A stretch of DNA of 42,816 nt from Lutibacter sp. (GTDB lineage Bacteria > Bacteroidota > Bacteroidia > Flavobacteriales > Flavobacteriaceae), in contig JAUVBX010000003.1 of the NCBI GenBank assembly GCA_030590985.1, positions 1 through 42,816 of the forward strand, written 5' to 3'. Below are positions 8,979-16,844 of this stretch, piece by piece (within the stretch, counting starts at the first letter, position 1; each line of letters opens with the position of its first letter). Under the pieces are notes generated by a model. It worked only from the letters and a program-made list of their open reading frames with translations, ran no database searches and was not told where the DNA came from. A program made the position numbers and the translations under genes.

Positions 8979-10985
8979 ATGAAAAAGATGCTACTCTTTT
9001 TATTTCTTATTGTTTCTCTCTTTACATATAGTCAACAAGCTAAGATTGATAGTTTGAAACAACAATATAAACTGTTAAAAGGTCCCAAAGACAAATTAGA
9101 TGCCTTGAATCAATTATGTGACTTATTAAAAAGACAGAAGAATGATTCAGTGTCAATATTCTATTTTAATGAACTAATTGAAATGGGTAACAGGCATGAT
9201 AGTATAAAATACGTTCAAAAAGGATATGATTTATTAGCTATAGCTAATAAATTTATGGGTGATAGTTCTCAAGCAATTTATTACGGAAAAAAATCAATAG
9301 AAAAATGTGAAAAAATTGATGATATAAAAAGAAAGTTATATGCGTATAGCAATTTAAGTGCAATTTATAGTCATTTTAGAGAGTTTGAAAAAAGTAAGGA
9401 TATCCTTGGAGAAGCAATACAACTGAATAAGAATATAGTTAATGATCCTATTTCATCAGTGTTATATTCCAATTTAGGAATAGCATATGAAAGCTTAGGA
9501 GATAATGAAAAAGCAATAAAAAGCTATCTAATGGCTTCAAAAATAGCCGATGAACAAGGAAGTGTAAGAGCAAAAACAATGGCACTTTTTAATATTGGTT
9601 ATATTTATATGATTATTAAACAACCTGTAAAAGCAGAAGAATACTTGTTTAAAGCAATTAATGAGTCAAAAAAAGATAAACGTAATGAGGATTATGAATA
9701 TTACTCATATTATACCTTAGGTACAAACTTTGGAAATCAAGACAAGCATGAAATCGCAATTAAGTATTTTGAAATGGCACAATCCTATTTTGAAAAGACA
9801 AATAACTTACTATACTTATCTAATGTACTTAAAAATATAGGTTCAATATATGTTAATGTGGATAAACCAAAGAAAGCAATTTCTTATGCAAAAAAAGCTT
9901 TAAAAATTGCAAAAAAATTAGAAAATAAATACTTAATAGACGGTGCGAGAGCTACATTAATTTTGGCTTACATACATACAAAAAAGTTTAATGAAGCTGA
10001 AATTCTTTTGAATACTATAAAAGAAAAATCAATATCAGAGTTAGATATAGATAGTAAAATAGATTACTACAATAGTCATTATCTAATCAATATGAACAAG
10101 GGTTTATACCAAAAAGCACTTAATTATTATTTGCAATTAGATGACATTCAGGACTCTATAGCGATTTCAGAAAAAGACATGAATGTGAATGATATCGAAA
10201 CCAAATACCAAACTGAAAAAAAAGAAAAAGAAAACTTACAACTAAAAGCGGAACAAGTGGAGCAAACTTTAATTCTTGAAAAAGAAACCAAACAAAAATG
10301 GTATTTAAGCTTAGGTTTACTAGCTTCATTGTTTACATTAGGCGTTTTTGGTATTTATTATAACCGTAACAAAAAACAAAAAGGAGTTATTGAAAGCTTA
10401 CAAAAAGAACTACATCATCGTATTAAAAACAACCTGAGTATCATTGATACTTTTATTGAAATTGCCAAAGAAGAGTTTACTGACAAGAAATTTATCTCAA
10501 AACTTAATGAACTACAAAATAGAATAGAAAGCATAAATGAAGTTCATCAACAACTCTATCAAAACCAAGATGTCACTCAATTGAAATTAAAAAAATATAT
10601 TGATACAATTGCACAAAATGTACAGCAATCTATAAATAACTCAAATATTGAAATACAACAAAATATCCCTGATAGCGTGGGAATACGATCGGACAAATCA
10701 TTTCCTATTGGTTTGATTATCAATGAGTTTTTAACCAATTCGTTTAAGTATGCCTTTCCTTCAAATCAATTGGGAAGCATCAATATAAATTTTAAAACAA
10801 GTCAGAAACACTACCAACTTGAATTATCGGATAACGGGATAGGTTTGCCCGAAGATTTCAATATAGAAACAACCGAATCTTTTGGTATGCGCGTAATAAA
10901 ACTTTTAACAGAACAACTAAAAGGTACGTTTTTTCTCGAAAATATAAATGGTGTTCAACTTACAATTAAATTCCCAAAACAATAA
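8979..10985 (+). CDS. TPR-containing sensor histidine kinase (HisKA_2 type)
   Basis: This 668-residue protein has a signal peptide (MKKMLLFLFLIVSLFTYSQQ), about seven tetratricopeptide repeats in the periplasm (residues about 40-400, for example YSNLGIAYESLGDNEKAIKS), a short coiled coil and one membrane helix near 441-461. The cytoplasmic kinase has the HisKA_2 box ELHHRIKNNLSIID with the likely phospho-His at H480. Its HATPase domain has N582 in NEFLTNSFKYAF, D618 in DNGIGLP and a glycine motif FGMRVIKLL. It is typical of Bacteroidota kinases that sense through TPR domains. The response regulator begins three bases after the stop codon, so the pair forms one operon. The signal sensed is unknown. 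Confidence 0.92.
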   Translation: MKKMLLFLFLIVSLFTYSQQAKIDSLKQQYKLLKGPKDKLDALNQLCDLLKRQKNDSVSIFYFNELIEMGNRHDSIKYVQKGYDLLAIANKFMGDSSQAIYYGKKSIEKCEKIDDIKRKLYAYSNLSAIYSHFREFEKSKDILGEAIQLNKNIVNDPISSVLYSNLGIAYESLGDNEKAIKSYLMASKIADEQGSVRAKTMALFNIGYIYMIIKQPVKAEEYLFKAINESKKDKRNEDYEYYSYYTLGTNFGNQDKHEIAIKYFEMAQSYFEKTNNLLYLSNVLKNIGSIYVNVDKPKKAISYAKKALKIAKKLENKYLIDGARATLILAYIHTKKFNEAEILLNTIKEKSISELDIDSKIDYYNSHYLINMNKGLYQKALNYYLQLDDIQDSIAISEKDMNVNDIETKYQTEKKEKENLQLKAEQVEQTLILEKETKQKWYLSLGLLASLFTLGVFGIYYNRNKKQKGVIESLQKELHHRIKNNLSIIDTFIEIAKEEFTDKKFISKLNELQNRIESINEVHQQLYQNQDVTQLKLKKYIDTIAQNVQQSINNSNIEIQQNIPDSVGIRSDKSFPIGLIINEFLTNSFKYAFPSNQLGSININFKTSQKHYQLELSDNGIGLPEDFNIETTESFGMRVIKLLTEQLKGTFFLENINGVQLTIKFPKQ

Positions 10986-10988
10986 ATT

Positions 10989-11795
10989 ATGAAAGCACAC
11001 ATTCTAATTGTAGAAGACGAAGCCATTCTTTACGAACGTTTACGTAGAGTTTTAATTAAAGAAAACTATAGTATAGCAAAATATACACCAAGTGTGTTAG
11101 ATGCAATCTCACAAATCAAAACAAAACGACCAGATGTCGTTTTATTAGACATCCATTTAGAAGGAAAATTAACTGGATTAGATTTAGGAAATCAGCTTTC
11201 AACAACATATCACATTCCTTTTATCTATGTCACACAATTTGACGATAACGAAACCTTTTTTAAAGGATTACACACCAATCACGAGCATTTTATTGTAAAA
11301 ACTAAACCCAGACTAAATACAGGTGAAGTCTTACGAACTATTCAAACAGTTTTACACAAAAAGCAAACAAATAGTGAAATAATTATAAAAGATGGAGTTT
11401 TAGGCTTATTGGGTTATCTAAACGATATAAAAGAATATAGCAAAAATGAAGTAACCAAAATACCTGTAAATTATAAAGACATTGCTTTTTTTAGTATTGC
11501 TCCTTTTGTTAATAATAATGATAAAGAAGAAAAAATAAAAACCAATTATCTCTGGTTTTTAAACAAAGACAACCAACATTTCTTTTTAAAATCATCCTTA
11601 AAAGAACTAAATAAGCATCTACCAAACTACTTTGTACGGGTTAATGACTCTTATATCATAAACTTACTTCCCTTTTTTTTTGATGGAAGAATTAATGGCA
11701 AAAGACTATCCATTTTTAAACACAAAATCCTCATCAAAGAAACATACTCCCAAGAGTTAAAAAAACGTATTAAAGAATTGTATTATACTCCCTAG
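10989..11795 (+). CDS. LytTR-family response regulator
   Basis: This 268-residue protein has an N-terminal receiver domain with the acidic pair E9-D10, phosphorylatable D54 in VVLLDIHLEG and a Thr/Lys switch region (YVTQFDD, VKTKP). After a linker there is a C-terminal LytTR DNA-binding domain from about residue 150 (KIPVNYKDIAFFSI to LPNYFVRVNDSYIINLLPF). It is the partner of the TPR kinase immediately upstream. LytTR proteins bind spaced direct repeats, and spaced TCACTTAAA-type repeats lie just downstream of this gene and TAGTGATAT repeats lie upstream of the kinase. Both are candidate targets. Confidence 0.92.
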   Translation: MKAHILIVEDEAILYERLRRVLIKENYSIAKYTPSVLDAISQIKTKRPDVVLLDIHLEGKLTGLDLGNQLSTTYHIPFIYVTQFDDNETFFKGLHTNHEHFIVKTKPRLNTGEVLRTIQTVLHKKQTNSEIIIKDGVLGLLGYLNDIKEYSKNEVTKIPVNYKDIAFFSIAPFVNNNDKEEKIKTNYLWFLNKDNQHFFLKSSLKELNKHLPNYFVRVNDSYIINLLPFFFDGRINGKRLSIFKHKILIKETYSQELKKRIKELYYTP

Positions 11796-11961
11796 AGTAA
11801 TACAATCATACGTATTCACTTAAATATCACTTAAAATCTTAGTATTCTCACTTTAAGTTGTACAAGTATTTTTATTGTTAGATTTTAGCTTTTTAAAACC
11901 CAAATATTTAACTTTAAACACACTCCTTTGGGTTTTGGGAGTGACTAAAATTTATTTAATA
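11796..11961. promoter_or_regulatory. Spaced TCACTTWAA repeats upstream of the 11962 gene
   Basis: Three same-orientation copies of TCACTTAAA-like sequence lie at 11816-11824, 11827-11835 and 11848-11856 (TCACTTTAA), spaced 11 and 21 bases apart, one and two helical turns. The middle copy with its flanks is, on the other strand, TTTTAAGTGATAT. That matches 12 of 13 bases of TTTTTAGTGATAT found upstream of the kinase gene. Helical spacing and proximity to a LytTR regulator suggest binding sites for it; this is inference from sequence only. Confidence 0.4.
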
Positions 11962-12519
11962 ATGAAAAAAATTCTTTTATTGACATTGATAGCTCTACTT
12001 TCACTATCAAACACCTACGCACAAAAATGTAAACCAGCCGTAAAGAAAACTGATGAATTCACGGAGCAAGAGGTTGTCGCTTGGGGTGGTAAACTAGGAA
12101 CAGGACGTAATATGTTTCAGGGGGTTAGCCAAATGCTCAAACTCCATATCGGTGAAGTAAATGAAAAATTACTCATTGATATGACCGTACAATACCAACA
12201 AAAAGGAAATGACGCTTCGGTTAATCAAATAGACATACCTAAAGGCTCTGAATTTATGCTAAAAACATCTGAAGGTATCATGACTTTTGTTTCGAGTAAC
12301 TCACAAAAGATTAAAAGAAAGGCTATGGGATATAATTTAACCTTAATAAGTCTCACGGCTGAAATTACTTTGGAACAAGTAAAGCAACTTTCAAATAATG
12401 CTATCACTATGTACAGAATTGTTCCATTGGAAACCGAAACGATTAAAGGTGATGTGAAAAAAGGTGCTGCAGTGAAACTACAAGCACAATTTAACTGTTT
12501 TTTGAAAACGAAAGAATAA
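11962..12519 (+). CDS. Secreted protein of unknown function
   Basis: I do not recognise this 185-residue protein. The start at 11962 is chosen because it begins a good signal peptide (MKKILLLTLIALLSLSNTYAQ); an in-frame TTG 87 bases upstream would bury it. The mature part begins KCKPAVKK and contains LGTGRNMFQGVSQMLKL, a strand-rich middle (FMLKTSEGIMTFVSS) and a second Cys near the end (FNCFLKTKE), which might pair with the first. It lies just downstream of the LytTR regulator behind spaced repeats and could be one of its targets. It is followed 19 bases later by a small lipoprotein gene. Confidence 0.75.
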   Translation: MKKILLLTLIALLSLSNTYAQKCKPAVKKTDEFTEQEVVAWGGKLGTGRNMFQGVSQMLKLHIGEVNEKLLIDMTVQYQQKGNDASVNQIDIPKGSEFMLKTSEGIMTFVSSNSQKIKRKAMGYNLTLISLTAEITLEQVKQLSNNAITMYRIVPLETETIKGDVKKGAAVKLQAQFNCFLKTKE

Positions 12520-12538
12520 GCTTTTAAAACGTAACAAA

Positions 12539-12904
12539 ATGAAAAAAATAAAATATTTTATACTATTAATAATAGCAATACTGACCATAACATTAACATC
12601 GTGTGAAAAAGATGATGAGGGAGATACGTCAACAACTGCAACTTTAATTGTAAATACTACCGTTGATGGTTATGGTGCCATTGCTGGAGTGAATGTACAA
12701 TTAACGGAATCGGTAAGTGATGAAGATATACAAGAAAAAGTTACTGATTCAAATGGAAAAGTAACCTTTACGAATATATTACCTGGCACCTATGAGGTTT
12801 ATGGTGATTATATTCCTTCAATAGATGAAGAATACATTGGACATACTAGTAGCTTCCAATTAATTGAAGGGCAAACAAAAACAATAGGTTTAGCTCTTGA
12901 TTAA
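12539..12904 (+). CDS. Small lipoprotein with a carboxypeptidase-regulatory-like (CNA-B-type) domain
   Basis: This 121-residue protein has a lipoprotein signal ending LTLTSC (C22) followed by EKDDEG. Acidic residues directly after the Cys resemble the surface-export signal described for Bacteroidota lipoproteins, so the mature protein may sit on the cell surface. The rest is one beta-sandwich-like domain with the pattern VNTTVDGYGAIAGVNVQL ... VTDSNGKVTFTNILPGTYEV, typical of carboxypeptidase-regulatory-like or prealbumin-like domains. It is probably co-transcribed with the secreted protein 19 bases upstream. Two hairpins after it look like the end of the transcript. Its exact function is unknown. 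Confidence 0.8.
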   Translation: MKKIKYFILLIIAILTITLTSCEKDDEGDTSTTATLIVNTTVDGYGAIAGVNVQLTESVSDEDIQEKVTDSNGKVTFTNILPGTYEVYGDYIPSIDEEYIGHTSSFQLIEGQTKTIGLALD

Positions 12905-12968
12905 GTGAAAATTAATATTGAAACTTAATATATACAAGATTGTTATATATTTATATAAGCTATGAAAA

Positions 12969-12990
12969 AGGATAAGTACTTACTTATCCT
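12969..12990 (+). repeat. Perfect inverted repeat (10-bp arms)
   Basis: AGGATAAGTA and TACTTATCCT are separated by two bases. It lies 65 bases after the small lipoprotein gene and 20 bases before a terminator hairpin. It may be a second RNA stem of the 3' end or a DNA-binding site. Confidence 0.6.
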
Positions 12991-13009
12991 AAAGGGGGTA
13001 AATAAGAGA

Positions 13010-13042
13010 ACACCTATCATTTTATTTGATAGGTGTTTTTTA
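13010..13042 (+). terminator. Intrinsic terminator
   Basis: A 10-bp stem ACACCTATCA / TGATAGGTGT with a seven-base loop is followed by a run of T. It fits termination of the 11962-12904 transcript before the amidase gene. Confidence 0.85.
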
Positions 13043-13105
13043 TTATACTTGATATTTTACAAGTAGCTTGTTTTTAGTATATTTACATTACCGAATGTTC
13101 TTATC

Positions 13106-14392
13106 ATGAAAAACTTACTATTTATCGTCATATTTTTAATCTCATTGATTAGTCAAGCTCAACAAAATAGTTTTGGCTTAGAGTTTAATACAAATTTCCA
13201 TTCTAAAACAAAAAATGAATACTTAAGTATAAAACATCTTATTCAAACAGATAAAGAATATCAATTTATCACAATTTCTGCCTACACTTTTAATAAGTCA
13301 GAGAATGCACATTTCTACTATCGTACTTCTATAAATGGAAACTGGTCTTCTTGGGATGAATTAACGGAAGATATTGAAAGTCAAACTCCCGACCGTAAAT
13401 CCTATCATTTTAAGCACATATATGACACAATTGACACTATTCAATTTAAAGCGAACAAACTTACAACCGAATCAATAAATTTCAGATTGTTTTTCTCTAT
13501 CGAAGATGAAACTAGCAATATTTTAAATCCAAAAGATATTTTAAATTGTGAATTACCAAACTATTGTGATAGATTGTGTTGGTGTCCTTCTGGTAACTGC
13601 CCACAACAAACTAACCCGACCTATACTAATCCTACCCATATTATTGTACACCATTCGGCTACTAATTACGGCTCTGGAACTAACTACGCACTTGTCGTTC
13701 AAAGTTATTGGGATTATCATGTAAATAATCATGGTTGGAGCGACATTGGCTATAATTGGCTTGTAGATCCAAATGGAATAATCTATGAAGGCAGAGGCGA
13801 CGGTGTACAAGGAGCCCACTTCAGTTGTATGAATAGTGGTACTATGGGGGTTTGTGTTATTGGAAATTTTGAATCAGCAACGCCCACCTATGAAACTATC
13901 AGCGCCTTAGAAAACTTAATCGCTTGGGAGGCTACTGACAAAGAAATTGATGTTGTTACTACTCACTATCATCAGGCTTCTCAATTAGATTTATATGGTA
14001 TCTCTGGTCACAGAGATTCTAATTCATCAACACAAGGTTGTCCTTCTGGGACAGTTTGTCCAGGTGCAAATCTATATAGCCTACTGCCAGATATAAGAAG
14101 TGATGTCTCTGACTTTCCTTGTTATGTTAGTGCAAATGTTATTGACAATTTAGATCTTTCTAATTTTTTGAAAGTATACCCAAACCCAACTTTTGATATT
14201 ACAAATATTGAAAACTCTGGGAATTCATCGATTAAAGAAGTTTCAATCTATAATAGTTTGGGAATAAAAATTAAAAAAATCTATCCTATCACAAATACTA
14301 TAAGTTTTACTAATTTTAGTTCTGGTTTATATTTTGTTAAAGTTTTAGATAGTGAAAATAGGACAGCGACAATAAAATTAGTTAAAGAATAG
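13106..14392 (+). CDS. T9SS-sorted N-acetylmuramoyl-L-alanine amidase (PGRP/amidase_2 fold)
   Basis: This 428-residue protein has a signal peptide (MKNLLFIVIFLISLISQAQQ), an N-terminal beta-rich part to about residue 150, and an amidase_2 domain. Its zinc site is visible: H182-H183 in IIVHHSATNYG, H302 in ISGHRDSN and C318 in CPGANLY, plus GYNWLVDPNGIIYEGRGDG. The domain would cut the bond between MurNAc and L-Ala in peptidoglycan. The last about 80 residues (KVYPNPTFDITNI ... GLYFVKV) are a type A C-terminal sorting domain of the type IX secretion system, so the enzyme is predicted to be exported across the outer membrane. That points to attack on other cells' walls or on debris rather than the cell's own wall. 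A Cys-rich segment (CDRLCWCPSGNC) precedes the domain. Confidence 0.9.
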   Translation: MKNLLFIVIFLISLISQAQQNSFGLEFNTNFHSKTKNEYLSIKHLIQTDKEYQFITISAYTFNKSENAHFYYRTSINGNWSSWDELTEDIESQTPDRKSYHFKHIYDTIDTIQFKANKLTTESINFRLFFSIEDETSNILNPKDILNCELPNYCDRLCWCPSGNCPQQTNPTYTNPTHIIVHHSATNYGSGTNYALVVQSYWDYHVNNHGWSDIGYNWLVDPNGIIYEGRGDGVQGAHFSCMNSGTMGVCVIGNFESATPTYETISALENLIAWEATDKEIDVVTTHYHQASQLDLYGISGHRDSNSSTQGCPSGTVCPGANLYSLLPDIRSDVSDFPCYVSANVIDNLDLSNFLKVYPNPTFDITNIENSGNSSIKEVSIYNSLGIKIKKIYPITNTISFTNFSSGLYFVKVLDSENRTATIKLVKE

Positions 14393-14450
14393 TATGTTAA
14401 TTATTCATTTAAGTTTATAGAAAAGTATCTTTTATTTTTAGTTTGTTTTC

Positions 14451-14458
14451 TATCTTTG
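14451..14458 (+). promoter_or_regulatory. -7 box TATCTTTG for the DUF2891 gene
   Basis: It matches the Bacteroidota -7 consensus TAnnTTTG, 37 bases before the start codon. No TTG at the -33 position was found. Confidence 0.5.
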
Positions 14459-14494
14459 AAAGAATAATAAACCCATATTAATAAATATAACTGG

Positions 14495-15580
14495 ATGAAA
14501 TATTATATTATTCTAGCTTTAAGCCTATTTCTAAGTTGTCAGCAACAAAATAGTAAAAAAGATATTGCATTATTTAACCCCACAAAGCTCAATATCGAAA
14601 TAGCTAATCAATTAATTGAATTGCCCTTACATTGTATCGAACAAGAGTACCCCAATAAGCTAGGCCAGGTTATTGCAGGAGAGGAAGATCTTCAAACACC
14701 AATAGAATTACATCCAACATTCTACGGATGTTTTGATTGGCATTCAGCCGTTCATGGTCATTGGTCATTAATAAAGCTCCTTAAAGAATTCCCTGCTATA
14801 GACAGAGCTGAAGATGTTAGAGCATTACTTAAAAAGCAACTTTCTCTAGAAAACATTTCACAAGAAATTGTTTACTTCGATAAAAAGTATAATAAATCAT
14901 TTGAAAGAAGCTACGGTTGGGCATGGTTGTTAAAACTTTCTACTGAATTGTATACTTGGGACAACCCTATGGCACAAGAATTATTTAATAATCTAGAACC
15001 TTTGAGTAATCTTATTGCAGAAAAATACATGAATTATTTACCAAAACTAAAATATCCTATAAGAGTTGGAACACATACCAACACAGCCTTTGGTCTGTCT
15101 TTTGCTTATGATTATGCTGTTATAACAAATAATGAGGTTTTTGCAACTTTAATTAAACAACGAGCAATAGATTTTTATATAAATGATGTAGGCTGTCCTA
15201 TTAGTTGGGAACCTAGTGGTTATGATTTTCTTTCACCATGCCTTGAAGAAATTGATATTATGAGAAAAGTTTTATCACAAGAAGAATTTAGCATTTGGAT
15301 TAAAGACTTTATGCCTGAAATAACAAAAAATAGTTTTACAATGACTGTGGGTGAGGTTTCGGATAGAACTGATGGGCACTTAGTACATCTTGATGGAGTT
15401 AACTTTAGTAGAGCTTGGTGCTTTTATGGATTAGCTAATCAATATGATGATTATAAATATCTGAAAATTATTGCTAATAATCATATTGAGTATTCTCTTA
15501 CCAATTTAGTTGGTGATGATTATGAAGGTGGACATTGGTTAGCTTCATTTGCCATTAATTCCTTAACAGAAATAAAATAA
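14495..15580 (+). CDS. DUF2891-family lipoprotein
   Basis: This 361-residue protein has a lipoprotein signal peptide ending SLFLSC (C15). The body matches the DUF2891 pattern: HPTFYGCFDWHSAVHGHW near residue 70, SYGWAWLLKLS near 145, RVGTHTNTAFGLSFAYDYA near 195, WEPSGYDFLSPC near 235 and GGHWLASFA near the C-terminus. The helical spacing with conserved His, Trp and Asp resembles an alpha/alpha-toroid enzyme, so a glycan-active role is possible, but the family has no established reaction that I know of. It is a single gene with its own -7 box and a terminator that starts on its last base. Confidence 0.85.
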   Translation: MKYYIILALSLFLSCQQQNSKKDIALFNPTKLNIEIANQLIELPLHCIEQEYPNKLGQVIAGEEDLQTPIELHPTFYGCFDWHSAVHGHWSLIKLLKEFPAIDRAEDVRALLKKQLSLENISQEIVYFDKKYNKSFERSYGWAWLLKLSTELYTWDNPMAQELFNNLEPLSNLIAEKYMNYLPKLKYPIRVGTHTNTAFGLSFAYDYAVITNNEVFATLIKQRAIDFYINDVGCPISWEPSGYDFLSPCLEEIDIMRKVLSQEEFSIWIKDFMPEITKNSFTMTVGEVSDRTDGHLVHLDGVNFSRAWCFYGLANQYDDYKYLKIIANNHIEYSLTNLVGDDYEGGHWLASFAINSLTEIK

Positions 15581-15618
15581 AAAATGGGCGTATGTAAAGT
15601 TACAAACAACCCATTTTT
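15580..15618 (+). terminator. Intrinsic terminator of the DUF2891 gene
   Basis: The 9-bp stem AAAAATGGG / CCCATTTTT begins on the last base of the stop codon. The loop can pair further (TGTAA with TTACA). It ends in a T run. Confidence 0.75.
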
Positions 15619-15845
15619 ACTACTAACTAAATATATATTATTTAAAAATATTACTTTTTCAATACATGATAGACATAAATGGCTATCTTGTTGATTTGAC
15701 AAATAAAGAGATAAATTCAATAACAAATAGTAACTATTGTTACAATAATTATTCGTTTAGTTTTACTTAACTATTTTTTTTAAAACAAAAATAATCAATT
15801 AGTAAAAACATGTACATTTACCCAAAGCTTTAAAATCCAAAAATC

Positions 15846-16640
15846 ATGACTTATAGAACCAGTCGCAAGAGAACCGGTATTCCAATTAAATTAATTTTAG
15901 CTGCTGGTATTATTTTATTTTCATTATTTAAATATTGGTCAAATTCTGACACCAATGAATGGACAGGAAGAAAACAACACATTACACTAGATGCCAGTCA
16001 AGAAATTGCCATAGGACTTAGAAGTGCTCCACAAATGGCACAACAACATGGAGGTTTATACCCTGATCAAGAACTTCAAGCTAAAATTGATCAGGTAGGA
16101 CAACGATTGGTAAATACCAGCATCGCTCGTCAAACCCCTTATAGATATGATTTTCATCTTCTACGTGATCCCAATACAATCAATGCCTTTGCATTACCTG
16201 GAGGTCAAATTTTTATCACTTATGGACTTTTAAAACGTCTAGAGAATGAAGATCAACTAGCAGCTGTTTTAGGCCATGAAATTGGTCATATTGTCGGTCG
16301 ACATTCTGCGGAGCGTATTGCTAAACAAGATCTTACACAAGGAATTATAAATGGAGTATTAGTTGGTTCTGATGGAGCAGGAGGAGCAGCGCAAACTGCT
16401 GCCATGATTGGAAATCTAATAAACATGAAATACGGTCGTGATGACGAATTAGAAAGTGATAATCTTGGTGTTCGATTTATGATCGATGCAGGCTATCAAC
16501 CTGAACAAATATTAGGTGTAATGAAAATCCTTAAACAACCTGCCAGTGGACAACGAGTGCCAGAGTTTCAAAGTACACATCCTGATCCTGAAAACAGAAT
16601 GGAAAAGATTAAAGAAGCTATTCAAAAATACAATAAATAA
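15846..16640 (+). CDS. M48-family membrane-anchored zinc metalloprotease
   Basis: This 264-residue protein has one N-terminal membrane helix (residues about 15-30, IKLILAAGIILFSLF) after a basic start, so the protease domain faces the periplasm. The zinc motif is H144-E-I-G-H148 in VLGHEIGHIVGRHSAER; the third ligand is likely E201 in DELESDNLGVRFM. NAFALPGGQIFITYGLL is the usual M48 strand before the motif. Length and layout match the BepA/LoiP-like M48 proteins that act in envelope protein quality control, though this one lacks a TPR domain. It appears to be a single gene. Confidence 0.92.
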   Translation: MTYRTSRKRTGIPIKLILAAGIILFSLFKYWSNSDTNEWTGRKQHITLDASQEIAIGLRSAPQMAQQHGGLYPDQELQAKIDQVGQRLVNTSIARQTPYRYDFHLLRDPNTINAFALPGGQIFITYGLLKRLENEDQLAAVLGHEIGHIVGRHSAERIAKQDLTQGIINGVLVGSDGAGGAAQTAAMIGNLINMKYGRDDELESDNLGVRFMIDAGYQPEQILGVMKILKQPASGQRVPEFQSTHPDPENRMEKIKEAIQKYNK

Positions 16641-16754
16641 GTATTTCCATACTATCTTACTTGATACATTAGCAAAACTTGATTGTATACTAACATTCAA
16701 ATATATCCTATTAATAACTAGATAGAATAGGTGCTTAACAAATTTTTTAGAACC

Positions 16755-16766
16755 TGATAATTATCA
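16755..16766. promoter_or_regulatory. FNR-like palindrome upstream of the FadL-type gene
   Basis: TGATAATTATCA is a perfect 12-base palindrome placed just upstream of the expected -33 region of the promoter at 16790. It resembles a Crp/Fnr half-site arrangement (TTGAT-N4-ATCAA) with only the outermost base of each half changed. This is speculative because AT-rich palindromes arise easily. Confidence 0.3.
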
Positions 16767-16789
16767 TTCATTACGCTCAATAGACATCC

Positions 16790-16797
16790 TATTTTTG
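16790..16797 (+). promoter_or_regulatory. -7 box TATTTTTG for the FadL-type gene
   Basis: It matches TAnnTTTG, 47 bases before the start codon at 16845. No clear -33 TTG. Confidence 0.45.
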
Positions 16798-16844
16798 CTT
16801 CGTAATAAATGTTACACATTAATAATAAACTAAATATTTAAAAT

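Noticed and set aside
11875-11961. Longer TTG-initiated N-terminus for the secreted protein
   Set aside because: It would bury a clear signal peptide that begins at ATG 11962, and the extension overlaps likely regulatory sequence.
15619-15845. Small gene in the gap after the DUF2891 terminator
   Set aside because: The only open frames overlap the terminator or lack a start, a signal or any recognisable pattern.
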